A DNA stretch of 64,000 nucleotides from Scilla litardierei (lineage: Eukaryota > Streptophyta > Magnoliopsida > Asparagales > Asparagaceae). The DNA lies in the NCBI GenBank assembly GCA_030789695.1, contig CM061132.1, positions 156,594,817 to 156,658,816 on the forward strand, in the 5' to 3' direction. Below are positions 11,026 through 21,790 of the stretch, one piece after another. The notes below the pieces were generated by a model. It made no database searches and had not been told where the DNA came from. It saw only the letters and a program-made list of their open reading frames with translations. A program made the translations under genes and the position numbers. The stretch's first letter is position 1. Each line of letters begins with the position of its first letter.

Positions 11026-12074
11026 TCAAGGGCATAGCTCGTAAGCTTGCCCCTGAGTTTGAGGGAGGGGAGGTACGAGCCCCTAGCTCGGCCCTAGCCC
11101 TTCGGAGCCCATCGAGGGGCGAAGCTCGTAAGCTTGCCCCCGAATTTAAGGAAGGGGTGGGTACGAGCCCGTAGCTCGGCACTAGACCTCCGGAGCCCAT
11201 CGAGTGCGAAGCTCGTAAGCTTGCCCCGGAATTTGAGGGAGGGGAGGGTACGAGCCCGTAGCTCGGCCCGAGACCTCCGGAGCCCATCGAGAGCGAAGCT
11301 CGTAAGCTTACCCCGGAATTTGAGGGATGGGAGGGTACGAGCGCGTAGCTCGGCCCTAGCCCTCGGGAGCCCATCGAGGGCGAAGCTCGTAAGCTTGCCC
11401 CGGAATTTGAGGGAGGGGAGGGTACGAGCCCGTAGCTCGGCCCTAGCCCTCCGGAGCCCATCGAGGGCGAAGCTCGTAAGCTTGCCCCGGAATTTGAGGG
11501 AGGGGAGGGTACGAGCCCGTAGCTCGGCCCTAGCTCTCCGCAGCCCATCGAGGGGCGAAGCTCGTAAGCTTGCCCCGGAATTTGAGGGAGTGGAGGGTAC
11601 GAGCCCGTAGCTCGGCCCTAGCCCTCCGGAGCCCATCGAGGGGCGAATCTCGTAAGCTTGCCCCGAAATTTGAGGGAGGAGGAGGGTACGAGCCCGTAGC
11701 TCAGTCCTAGCCCTCCGGAGCCCATCGAGGGAAAAGCTCGTAAGCTTGCCCCAGAATTTGAGGGATGGGATGGTACGAGCCCGTAGCTCGGTCCTAGCCC
11801 TCCGGAGCCCATTGAGGGACGAAGCTCGTAAGCTTGCCCCAGAGTTTGAGGGAGGGGATGGTACGAGCCCGTATCTCGGCCCTAGCCCTCCGGAGCCCAT
11901 CGATGGCGAAGCTCGTAAGTGTGCCCCGAAATTTGAGGGAGGGGAGGGTACGAGCCCGTATCTCGGCCCTAGCCCTCCGGAGCCTATCGAGGGCGAAGCT
12001 CGTAAGTTTGCCCTGGAATTTGAGGCAGAGGAGGGTACGAGCCCGTAGCTCGGCCCTAGCCCTCCGGAGTCGAC
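11026..12074 (-). repeat. Tandem repeat, ~87-bp unit, about 12 copies, in the 3' untranslated region of the Tat-like element
   Basis: The block GAAGCTCGTAAGCTTGCCCC recurs about every 87 bp (near 11120, 11207, 11295, 11382, 11468, 11557, 11645 and on to 11993), each followed by GGTACGAGCCCGTAGCTCGG and CCTCCGGAGCCCATCGA. Unit length varies by 1-3 bp. Tandem repeats in exactly this part of Tat elements are known and can seed satellites. Long ORFs across it on both strands are repeat artefacts. Confidence 0.9.
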
Positions 12075-12165
12075 AATATTCGAGGAGAGCTGAAATTTCC
12101 ATGTGGAGACGACAAAATTTGAGAATATGCACAAAAAGAAGATAATTTCATTAAAATTTACAATG

Positions 12166-13499
12166 TTACTGATGATATTTGAGCAAGTGTTCTGCATTCC
12201 ATGGGTGGACTAGCTCGCCGCCTTCCATGGTTGCAAGGATGTAAGTTGCCGGCCCGATGATGTCAATAATTTTATAGGGGCACTCCCATTTTGCTGCAAG
12301 TTTCACTCGACGAGCGATCTCCGGTTTGAAGGTCGCGTCCCTGAGGACTAGGTCGCCGATTCTGAAGCTCCGTTTCTTCACTCGGGAGTTGTAGTATCGA
12401 GCCATCCTCTGGCTATGCTTGACGAGGTTTGTTAGGGCTCGGTTTCTCACTTCGTCGATGAGCTCAAGGTTTAGGTTAAGGCCTTCCATGTTTAAGTCTT
12501 CATCGAAGTATTTGAGTCGGAGGGTCTCTTCTCCCACTTCCACTGGAACGACGGCCTCGGCCCCGAACGCGAGCATAAACAGACTCTCCTCGGTCGGCGC
12601 TTTGTAGGTTGTGCGGTACGACCATAGGATGCCCGGTAGCTCATCTGCCCAGGACCCCAGCGCGTCGCCGACCTTCTTCTTCAGGGGGCCCAGTATACAT
12701 TTGTTTGCCGCCTCCACCATCCCATTGCACTACGGATGCGCCACGGAGGCGAAGTGGAGTTTGATCCCCCACTCTGAACAGAAGCTTCAGAAGTCCGCGC
12801 AGTCGAACTGCCTCCCATTTTCTGTCACTATGGAGCGAGGTACCCCAAAGCGGCATATGACGGACTTCCAGACGAAGCTCTTCATGTCCTTCTAAGTGAT
12901 GTGTGCCAACAGTTTAGCCTCGATCCATTTTGTGAAGTAATCGACGGTGACGACGATGAACTTCCTCCCTCCAGACGCTTTCGGAAAATGTCCGAGGATG
13001 TCGAGGCCCCACTTGACGAACAAGATCGGGCTAAGAATGGGGACCAGGTCAACCAGTGGTACAGCGATGTGTTTGCAGAACCTCTGGCATTCTCCGCACT
13101 TCTTGACGTATTGTAGCATGTCATGGAGCATGGTTGGCCAGTAGTACCCTTGACGCACAGCTTTGTGGGCGATGGTGCGTCCGTCGTAGTGGTTTCCACA
13201 GAAGCCTTCGTGCACCTTTGCAAATGACCTGTTCGGCTTGGTCCGGCCCCAGACACTTCGGATACGGCATGATGTCGTATCTGGCGCGTCGCTTCCGATA
13301 AAGCACGCCGTCGAAGATTATGAACGACATGGCTCGCCACTCGACCTTCTTCGCTTCGAGCCGATCTTCGGGCAGGGCTCATGTCTCCAGGTAAGTCATG
13401 ATCGGGCTCATCCAGGTAGTCGTTTGGCTGACACACATCAGCTCGCCCTCCTCAATGGTCGGTGTCAGCAGGTTCTTGACGTAGATGGCCTTCCCGATC
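12166..13499 (-). pseudogene. Integrase remains of Tat-like element
   Basis: The order on the minus strand is a linker (13490-13320), the HHCC zinc-binding region with CGECQRF (about 13215-13080), then rve core remains with VTVDYFTKWIEA (about 12960). The second catalytic Asp region is followed by NGMVEAANK, holding the catalytic Glu (about 12720), and the C-terminal part ends WNAEHLLKYHQ (12166). It is broken by a TAG near 12895, a TAG near 12728 and a frame change near 13215-13300. RNase H and RT are absent. Confidence 0.8.
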
Positions 13500-16400
13500 T
13501 CGGTGTCAGCAGGTTATAAAAATAATAAGTTGCATTGTGGCTGCAATGTCAATAATTTCCTAACAATAGATCATTCTTCATGCTCCTGTATCATGTATGC
13601 AAACAAACATGAAATATCTGGTTCGTATTCGACTTCATATTGGACTTCATATTGATTTTTAAGTCGGATATCTATATCCGATGTCGGTTTTAAAATATGG
13701 CACGTATATTGAAATGATAAAAATATCCAATGTATCCGAACAAACATGTATTCAAAACATATAAAGCACTATGTTATGCGGTATTTTGCTTAAAAGTGAT
13801 TCGATCATGTGACCTTGTGAAGTTTTAACATTTTCACTAATAAAAATATATTAACAAGCACATATGTTCAAAGCACGTATATTCCCATATACTACTTGCA
13901 ATCCACGACGAATACAAGCATCACTCCAAACAGGCTTCATTCACTTGGAAAAAAACTCGTTCAAGCCTTTAACATAATCAACATGTCTTACGCCTGATAA
14001 TTTCAAAATATTTGATGAAGACAATCCATTCATCAACTAGTTTGAATTGGTTAACTAGTTAATTTTTATGTTCTATATTTTCCCAGTTGCCAATGGCCCA
14101 GGTAAAGAAAATCAAGGTTTTGTATTAATCCAATGTCCTTATCCTCTTCCTCAATTCCCTCGGACCAACTAATCTATTCAAAAACTGCTCGCACCCTCTG
14201 CCTCCTGTAAATATCCTATGACTAGCTTTGCTGAAATATGACCAACCTAATAGCTTAAAAATGACAACAAAAGGTCAAAAGATGCACTAGAAATTTGTGT
14301 TTATATATCGCAGAAAGCAAGCAGAACTTTCGAACAAACTGATGAAAGTAAAACAACAAGCTACATCACTAAATCACATATGTTCAATACATGAGGCAAC
14401 TTATGTCAAGCAGTCTAGAGGTCAGATTCACAGCAACCGTGGAAAATACGCACCATGAATAAAAACCATATGTACGAAAGTCGGAATCTCAAGATACTGG
14501 ACAACAAAGCAAGACAAATGTCTCCAACTGGTTTCAAATTAATTTTAGATTAGCTCATGTTCTCAAATTGCTACATATTGTAGACGCAAAATAATAAAAG
14601 AGGCGACTCCACGCTTTAAGCGTCTCTTCTTTCACGAGTTCAAACACCAAATGGACAAAGTAAAATTATTATGAGAGAACAACCAATACCTGAATGTTTC
14701 GAGCTTATCATAGGGTGTATGAAGCGTAGGTATATAAACTGTGACGATCACGTTATGAACCCAAATTTCAAAAGCAAAATCAAACCTGTAACGATCACGA
14801 GAATGAGTGAGAATAGGAACGAGAGAAAGGAGAATATTCATCAAGACTAATGAGAAGTATCTTAATTTTTGGATTGCTGGGATGAAGAACTTTAGATTTA
14901 ATTTTTAAATAATAGTCCACTGGATTGCACATGCTTTTCAAAATATCAAAATCCTTGGAATTATAATCCCAAAAGTTCATTTGAATGCACATGTTAACTC
15001 CATCATAAGTTCATTTTTGATAGTTGATCTGCAACTTTGATAAGGGCATGTTTGATATCCCCAATCCAAATGGTTATAATTCTATATGCAAATTTTTCCT
15101 ATGGGTTGGGGCAATCCAAAGGATTGGCTTGATGGATGGTGTTGGCTGACAACAAATCAAAAGGATCTTAATCAAAAATGTAGGCCAATCCTTCGGATTA
15201 AAAAGAGGAAGTGAGAAATGTGGTAATATTTGACATTGTTCGTGGGGGACACAATAATTTTTTGCTACTTACTCTGCTAAGTGTTTTTGGTTCGTTGCAA
15301 ATTTAAGAGTGAAAAAATGTGCCAACGGCACATCACACATTCGGTCACCCCATAATCCGAAAAAAAACTGTAGACTGTTGGTGAAATTCAACCCACGACA
15401 GTCCCCACCGCATATAAAACAAAAAACATTTTAAAAATATTTCGCATCCATCTATTATACAAATGAGAGATGATTTTCACTATGTTTGCTGACTAGGACA
15501 AAGAAGTCGTTAGAAAGACGGTTAAGATATAATCGTAAGGAATCAATGAGTATGATGAGAGTTTGTGAAAATTTTGTGAGAAAACCTTTAAACTTTAGGT
15601 GAAACAATAGCTGCAGAAAATTAAATTTTGAGAGGAACTAAAATTTTTGGAGGAACTTAAAGTCTTTAGGAGGAACTAAAATTTGAGAGAACTAACATTT
15701 AGCTTAGAATTGATCTTAAACAATCAATGGCTTGTAGTTTTTGGAGTGAAAGCACAACCCTTAAGGGCTAAGATTAAAGGTTTACTTCAGTTTTTAAGTG
15801 CACTTTAAATTAATTGCATTCTTAATTTAGTGAATTTTTTACTTCACATGGAGTCATCCATGTGAAGATGTAGTTAATTTTCATTTATAGCTTTTAGAAG
15901 GGCCTACACACATCAAATTAGCTAGTTTGGGGATTTAATCATCCACCCAAGCACTATTTGATTTTGGAGATTTTGGAGGGATTTAATGAGTCATCCATGC
16001 ACTAATCCCAAGTGGCTCGCTGCCTTTCTCCTGCATCCATCAAAAATCATTATAACACAAAATGTTTTATCATATAAAAATTACAAACTCTACAAACTGT
16101 TTTATAATACACAAACCAAAGTAATAATACAACACTTTATCCCATCCTAGCGAGTTTGATGCAAGCAGGATGAAGGCAGCCAGTCATTTTATCCCATAAT
16201 AGCTACTTCAAAATACATTATGTCGGTTTATGACGGCTGTGGAAGATGAAAAATAAGGTAAAATCATGAACTGTTTCATCTCTCTTCCTTCCTATCTTTT
16301 TAAGCAAGTTTGTATTATTTTTTAAGTGCTCGGGTTATTTTTGAGTTACGAAAACTGTTTCCGTTTGGATTACTATAACAAATCTTTTTAGTCTGGTGGA

Positions 16401-16548
16401 ATATTCGAGATGAAATTGAGGGTAAAATAATTGGTTGTAGATGAACAAGTTCTAAAATTTGAAAGACGATCAAATTTTTTTGGGGAAAATTTTTAGAGAT
16501 CCAAAATTTGGAGGGGGATATTTTAAATGATCAGTGCTCTTAGGGCAC

Positions 16549-16793
16549 GTATTATGACTAGTTCTCTTTTAAAAAGCGACACCACCCGCTCTTTATTTTT
16601 TATCTAACTTTTCACAACTATGTAAATAGGAAAAATATCATGGCCCCACAATAACATTTTCAAAATCAACATTAACCCTATTTTCAATCCAAAGAAACAA
16701 AATACTTTTTATAGAAAATACAACTTTTGCTCACAATATTCCAAAAACCCTCACAATATTCCAAAACCCATAATCAGAAAACCAAACATGCCC
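16549..16793. mobile_element. Possible short MITE with GGGCAYGT ends
   Basis: The left end, GGGCACGTATTATG, follows TTA. The right end in reverse complement is GGGCATGTTTGGTT. The flanking triplets do not match (TTA against GAA), so the boundaries are uncertain. Confidence 0.3.
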
Positions 16794-17480
16794 GAAATCT
16801 CAAACAAGACATTCACCACAATTCTCTATTTCAAAAATCAAATGGGAAGATTTCAAAGAGAATCATGCATTTAATACTCAAAAGCCAAAATCCTTTATGA
16901 CCAAAGGCACAAAAGTATCCCCACTTCTACTTCTATTTCATTATATCAATAAATTCCATTATTGCCAATCGAGAGTTATTTTGCGAACCGACTATTTTGC
17001 TCTACGCACATACCGCTTAATTTTTTTAAAAAAAGAAACTATCATTTACAATAAACACCAAAATACACCGCCAAATTACTCACCGCGCACAACAGGCAAA
17101 ACAAAATTACTCCGCGCATACCATATTACTCATTGCACACAACAAACAAAACAAAATTACTCCGGACAAATTCCAAATTAATCACCGCACACAACGTGCT
17201 TAAAAACATACTCACTGCGCACATCACACTTCTTCTTTTTAAAAATATTTTGCACATCGTCTCTTTTCTTCTTCTTCTCTCTATCAATTAAGAAAGTTAA
17301 TCAACTTTGTTAGATATGAACGTCGTTTTAGTATCCGAAATTAATTAATAAACTTCTTCATTTTGAGAGAGAGAGAGAGAGAGATGGAACTAATGAAACA
17401 TATAACTAATTAAACCCTAAATATCTAATTAGTTAATTGCCTCCCATTCCTCCTCCGCCCTCTCCCTCCACCCACCCACC

Positions 17481-17481
<1 letters not shown>

Positions 17482-17513
<32 letters not shown>
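17482..17513 (+). repeat. Poly-C tract (32 C)
   Basis: Uninterrupted run of 32 C in a CT-rich stretch; possible i-motif or G-quadruplex on the other strand, or an assembly artefact. Confidence 0.9.
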
Positions 17514-17514
<1 letters not shown>

Positions 17515-18261
17515 CTCCCCCCCTCCAAACCTATGTGCTTCTCATATATCTCTTTTTCTGTTCTTTTCTCTCCTCCATCAAAACCCATCCAAAATTCACA
17601 TAGCTACAGAACCCATGGGCTTCTCTTTTCTTTTCTTCACGATTTGTTATTCTTGTTGTTATTATTATTTGTTGCTATTGTTGTTATGATGGTCGTGAGA
17701 AGATTTCTTGTTGGAGGTTGAGGATGATGGCAAGAATCAGGATAGCATTAATCTTATGGGAAGAAGATGAAAGAAGAGACTGATCCTGAAGAAGCTAAAA
17801 GGTGAATGTGTTTGGGCTTATGTGCATTTTCGGTATTTCCGGTTGTGAGCTGAGCAAAAACGTAACTAGCCGGTTATGCGCGAGGGTAAAAATTTAAGAG
17901 GTATGTGTGCAAAGCAAAACAACGGGTTCTCAAAGTAACTCCCTTGTCAATCTTCCTTTTTTCCATCGAAAGGCAGTTCAGTGTGAAGGACTGTTCAATG
18001 GAATTCCCATAATATATTTTCTAAATAATAAAAGAAAAAATTGATGCGTGAACTTATCACATTCTCCTTTGTGTGTGTGTGCGCGCGTGGGCGCACTTGT
18101 TTTTTGGGTTGATAATTCAAGGCACAAAGTTCTTTATAATAAAGATCACAATTTGCCATAAAATTATCTTCTAATTGAGCTAAAAAATTGAACTACATCA
18201 TAAACGACAATAAGAAGGGGAAAGGAGAAAACTTTACCCTTCTATATTTCTCGAAGAGCTC

Positions 18262-18780
18262 TCAAATCGAACCCCTCAATTTGCCCATTGATTCTCTGAC
18301 GATCTTCTCCTCGCCGTTGCCGCAGTCCATCCCGCAACCGCACTGGGGGCACTCGTCGAAATTATCGATGGGGAAATCTGCTGACGCAATCCCAACCGAA
18401 AACTCCAGATTATTGCCGCTTCTATCAACCTCAACGATATTAACCCAAAATAGCAAGACTTTGACGCTGATCCCTTTCAAATCTTGGAGCCGGTTCTGTG
18501 AGACCCGACCCGAGATCGTGGGCTCGTAACGGAGCTGGTACGATCCCTGGATGGAGAAGCTGCACGTGCCGTCAAAGTATACGGAGAATTTGCCGGATCC
18601 GGCGTCGAAGTCGTAGCCTGTAGCGCCCTTGGGGAGGAGTCCTATGGGAAAGTTGTAGGAATGCAGGATATCGTAGGCGGTGGGGTTGGTAGCGGCGGCG
18701 GTGAAGGAGGAGACCGGAGATGTTACTGCGGCTGCGGTGGAGTAGATGCAGAGGAGGAAGAAAACAGGGAGCGGTGCCAT
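18262..18780 (-). CDS. DUF538 family secreted protein, copy 1
   Basis: Single-exon ORF of 172 residues. Residues 1-18 (MAPLPVFFLLCIYSTAAA) form a hydrophobic signal peptide. The body has the DUF538 (PF04398) pattern: A-YDIL-SYNFP-GLLP-GATGY at 34-57, then the F-VYFDGTCSF segment, SGRVSQNRL-DLKG-SVK and FSVGIASADFP near 130. The Cys cluster CPQCGCGMDC sits near the C-terminus. The family is plant-specific, small, extracellular or vacuolar, induced by stress, with lipid-binding/BPI-like folds proposed; its biochemical role is not established. It is a tandem duplicate of the gene at 19343-19843, same strand, ~560 bp apart. Relative to that copy it has a longer Ala/Ser linker and a C-terminal extension. 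No disabling mutation is seen. Confidence 0.9.
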   Translation of the reverse strand: MAPLPVFFLLCIYSTAAAVTSPVSSFTAAATNPTAYDILHSYNFPIGLLPKGATGYDFDAGSGKFSVYFDGTCSFSIQGSYQLRYEPTISGRVSQNRLQDLKGISVKVLLFWVNIVEVDRSGNNLEFSVGIASADFPIDNFDECPQCGCGMDCGNGEEKIVRESMGKLRGSI

Positions 18781-18877
18781 TTTCGTAGGGTTTTGAGTAT
18801 GTTCCGGGCGTCGGTTCAGATCGGAATTTATCGGGTCGGTGAGTTTCGTACCGGGGAAGGACTAGAGACGACATGGA

Positions 18878-18883
18878 CACGTG
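18878..18883. promoter_or_regulatory. G-box upstream of DUF538 copy 1
   Basis: ACACGTGT lies 98 bp upstream of the ATG on the minus strand. It is a candidate bZIP/bHLH site. Confidence 0.45.
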
Positions 18884-19342
18884 TTTTAAATTGGTGACTC
18901 GCGGCGAAACGGTATTCAGTGTGTTAGTAGTCACAGGAAGTCTCGCGCGGTAAGCGGTAACGGTTTGTGCTGTAGCTTTCGCCAGAAAGATCCGCGGCCG
19001 ATATCCCTCGAATAAGGCTTGGGATCAAGCTAATTTCAACCCGAAAAGAACAAAACGTTTGTTACGGGGACAAACACAATCACCGCCCTTTTTTTGTATA
19101 ATTGAACAAATAGATGTTTTAAAAATGGGGAATAAAAATCGATAATATTATAAATAATTATACTTGTCATTAATAGAATAATAGCCAATATCCACTGAAG
19201 TAGAAAATAACGAAGAAAGCTTGGAATCTTATTATCACAATTCAAAAGCATACATAATATTCAGCATGAAACTCAGACGATAAAATAAAATTTATATATG
19301 ACTGAGCTGCGCAAGGGATCAAACTTACCCGCCGAAAGAATC

Positions 19343-19843
19343 TCAAAAGGATCCCCTCAGCCTAATCGGATTCGGACCCTCGACGCGATTCACGCAATCC
19401 AACCCGCAGCCGCACTGAGGGATCTCGTAGAAATTCTTAACCGGGAAATCCGCCGACGCGATCCCGACGGAGAACTCCAGGTCGTCGCCCCTCCGCTCGA
19501 CCTCGCCGATGTTGAGCCAGAGGATGAGGACCTTGACGCTGACCCCTTTCAGATTCTCGAGCTTGTTGTTCGAGATCCGGCCCGATACCTTGGATCTGTA
19601 GCGGAGGTCGTAGGAGGATTCCTTAAGGGAGAACGTGCAGTCTCCGTCGAAGTAGACGGCGAAGTCGCCGGTGGCGGGGTCGAGGTCGTAGCCGGTGGCG
19701 CCTATGGGGAGGAGCCCCGGCGGGAAATTGTAGGACTCTAGGATTTCGTAGACTGTGGGCGGCGTTGAGGCTGCCGGGGACGAGGAGCGGATGCTGAGGA
19801 GAGCGAAGAGGGCAACGAGCAAGATTTTGGTGAGCTGAGACAT
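19343..19843 (-). CDS. DUF538 family secreted protein, copy 2
   Basis: Single-exon ORF of 166 residues. Signal peptide at residues 1-25 (LTKILLVALFALLSIRSSS then PAAS). The DUF538 core follows: VYEILESYNFPPGLLPIGAT, then F-VYFDGDCTFSL, SGRISNNKL-NLKGVSVK and LEFSVGIASADFPV, with PQCGCGLDC near the end. The N-terminal His-less, Cys-clustered arrangement matches copy 1. This copy is notably GC-rich compared with copy 1 and with the flanking spacer. It is likely secreted; the molecular function of the family is unknown. A G-box lies 133 bp upstream and an AT-rich TATATA stretch near 20004-20012 is a possible TATA box. Confidence 0.9.
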   Translation of the reverse strand: MSQLTKILLVALFALLSIRSSSPAASTPPTVYEILESYNFPPGLLPIGATGYDLDPATGDFAVYFDGDCTFSLKESSYDLRYRSKVSGRISNNKLENLKGVSVKVLILWLNIGEVERRGDDLEFSVGIASADFPVKNFYEIPQCGCGLDCVNRVEGPNPIRLRGSF

Positions 19844-19975
19844 TGCGTGATCCTTGTTTCCCCTAAAAATTCTAATTCTTTTGGGTCTGCGATTCAGAGG
19901 GTTTCGGTATGAAATTTATGTGCGATTTATGCTGGGGAAGTGGAAATTAATGATGGGAAGTCTGAGTGTCGCAGG

Positions 19976-19981
19976 CACGTG
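19976..19981. promoter_or_regulatory. G-box upstream of DUF538 copy 2
   Basis: GGCACGTGATC lies 133 bp upstream of the ATG. Position and core match copy 1, suggesting a retained ancestral promoter element. Confidence 0.45.
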
Positions 19982-20744
19982 ATCGAGGGGCGAAAACGAA
20001 GCAAGTATATATTTTAATGCAGCATGATTTTTCCTTTGGTATAATATGTGCAAAGAGATGTAATTTTTATGACACTTCCCTTTGTTAAACCATAAAATTA
20101 CATTAAAATTGGGTAGCCTCGCATCAGGCTTCAGAGCCTACGATTAAATCCGCAAGCCGACGACATCCACCAAAAGACAATTGACACACAAAAAACGTGA
20201 TCGCGTTGATCCATACGCACCGTACCAAGAACCATTTGGCTCATTTATGAGTGAACAGTGGCGCAGCAAGCGAAATCTTATGAGGCGTGCTATCTGCACC
20301 GCAGGACTCTGCGGTGCAGGCACGGAAATTTTCAAGACACGACAAAGAAGTGGACGTGTGATCGCGACGGCAAAAAAAACTCTGACATTTCCACGTGAAG
20401 CAGAGGAGATGTGGCCGTTGTATCAAATCGCAGATGTATGATCATGTAGTTGGGTCCCACACCATCAACTCACGACGTCAAAATTCTCTCTCTCCAGACC
20501 GAGCAGACCCAGCCCCAGCGAATATCAAATACCTGATACCACGGCGGCGGCGGCGGCCCTATCGCTTGCACTCTCTCCCTCCCTCCCTCTCTCTCTCTCT
20601 CCACCCCTCGACGTCGTATTTTCCAGCGACAGCCCCGTAGAACCCCGACGTGCTCCTCACCGGCGTGACGACGTGATATGAGACCCGCCCAGACTCACAT
20701 GATCGTCGGCGTCTTCCGATCCTCTTCCCCATCAACCCCTTCTC

Positions 20745-21130
20745 AAATAATAATGTATCGATACTTGTCGTCTCTTACATCAAAAGCCAGAATTAACCAC
20801 GAAGGATCACCGGTTTTTGCCATTGCCAACCAATAAATGGCTCCGTCCAGGAAAACCGGTCGCGATCCAACGGTAAAAGGAGCATGTCGTTCGACACACC
20901 TCCACCCTCCAGCTCCGACGGTGAGCGCCATGCATGCACTAGACATGTAGTCATCGTTTGCCTCAAAACTGACCAGCTTATATACTCCCCTCGATGCATC
21001 GAAGCCTAACCCGAATCGCCTATTACAGACAACCTGACATATGCCTCCTGGGAGCCGTAAGTGATCCCGGGTAATGGGGGTGAACACATGTATAATGTTG
21101 ATAATGTCGAGCATACAACGATGTTGAGTT
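20745..21130 (-). pseudogene. Captured F-box-associated domain fragment
   Basis: Minus-strand frame with VFTPITRDHLRLPG, then VCNRRFGLGFDASRGVYKLV and later PVFLDGAIYWLAM and LILAFDVRDDKYR. These are successive blocks of the plant F-box-associated interaction domain (FBA type), which follows the F-box in substrate receptors of SCF ubiquitin ligases. No F-box precedes it and the C-terminal repeats are missing. It is joined upstream to unrelated sequence and then to the cellulose-synthase-like piece. It may be transcribed as a chimera; no function is implied. Confidence 0.65.
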
Positions 21131-21286
21131 ACATAATGCGGCGACCAAACCGTTGACAGGATTTGACAAAACACCGTACGTGAAGCTATCTGGAATGGAT
21201 TCCAACCCATTGAGTTTACTATGCAAAAAGCTATGCTTGAATCCATCGTATTCGTGGTCGTAAAGCGATAGTCTTTGTTTTGCAAC

Positions 21287-21790
21287 CTAGGGCGAGGTCA
21301 CAAGGCTGCATCTCCCGAATGCACTGAGCCTGCGGTGTTCGTCGATGAAACAATATTGTGAACTTTCCCCCATCAGCGTGCTCCACTTGGGCACCTCGCT
21401 GTGGATCGTCTTCAAGAATGCGATTGCGATCGCGATGAGGTTCACCGTTATGATCACCATCGACGGTATCATAAGCGACGACCACTTCACAATGTAGAGA
21501 TCCGCGTATATGTCCTTGTTCTCCTCCCCCGCCGACTTGGACGTGAGTGTGAACAAGATCTCGATGCCGGCCACCACCTTGAGCAGCCCCTGTATGACCA
21601 TGTATAAGTGGGCCGAGGTGCCAGAGAACAGCAAAATCTGCTCGTTCCGCCACCAGTCCTCCAGCGATACCCCCGACCACTTCACCTCGAGGATCACGAG
21701 GAACATCAGGCACAAACAGATGACGAGGAGGTAGACGAGGGACGTGACGTTGAGGGTCTAGACGATGAAGAAGCGGGAGAACACCGACGG
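21287..21790 (-). pseudogene. Captured cellulose synthase-like (CslD-type) C-terminal fragment
   Basis: Minus-strand frame with [46 protein letters not shown] and [15 protein letters not shown]. These are the transmembrane and C-terminal blocks after the catalytic domain of plant cellulose synthase-like D proteins. The preceding helix (21716-21790) continues in frame but has a TAG at 21758-21760. The catalytic domain with its Asp and QxxRW motifs is absent. It is a fragment carried inside the transposon. Confidence 0.78.

Larger units (their letters stand above)
6701..13515 (-). mobile_element. 5'-truncated Tat-like Ty3/gypsy element (Grande/Retand-like organisation)
   Basis: Read on the minus strand the order is integrase remains (13499-12166), an 87-bp tandem array (12074-11026), an ORF on the opposite strand (8267-10672), polypurine tract (7788-7779) and 3' LTR (7778-6701). 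An antisense ORF plus a repeat-rich 3' untranslated region downstream of integrase is the known organisation of Tat-lineage elements such as Grande and Retand. Gag, protease, RT and the 5' LTR are missing. The break at ~13515 falls at the second copy of a 15-bp direct repeat (13460-13474 and 13501-13515). Confidence 0.78.
13516..18180. other. AT-rich spacer without recognisable gene
   Basis: No ORF here has family features. Contents: a possible MITE (16549-16793), a short diverged tandem repeat of ~57 bp with TTACTCCGCGCATACC-like units (17068-17200), a GA microsatellite (17365-17384) and a poly-C run (17482-17513). Small repeats of AGGAACTAAAATTT lie at 15630-15690. The ORF at 17437-17721 is Pro-rich only because of the C run. 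Confidence 0.5.

Noticed and set aside
11026..12074. CRISPR-like regular spacing
   Set aside because: No distinct spacers; the whole 87-bp unit is repeated. It lies in a plant retroelement.
10742..12197. Long repetitive ORFs across the 87-bp array on both strands
   Set aside because: The period is 87 bp, divisible by three, so any stop-free unit gives a long frame. Products are mere repeats and change frame where unit length jitters.
15046..16793. One large MITE between GGGCATGTTTG at 15049 and CAAACATGCCC at 16783
   Set aside because: Flanks show no matching duplication and the interior contains a closer candidate end at 16549.
17437..17721. Proline-rich ORF
   Set aside because: Caused by a 32-C run in CT-rich DNA; no family feature, and the run length is unreliable.
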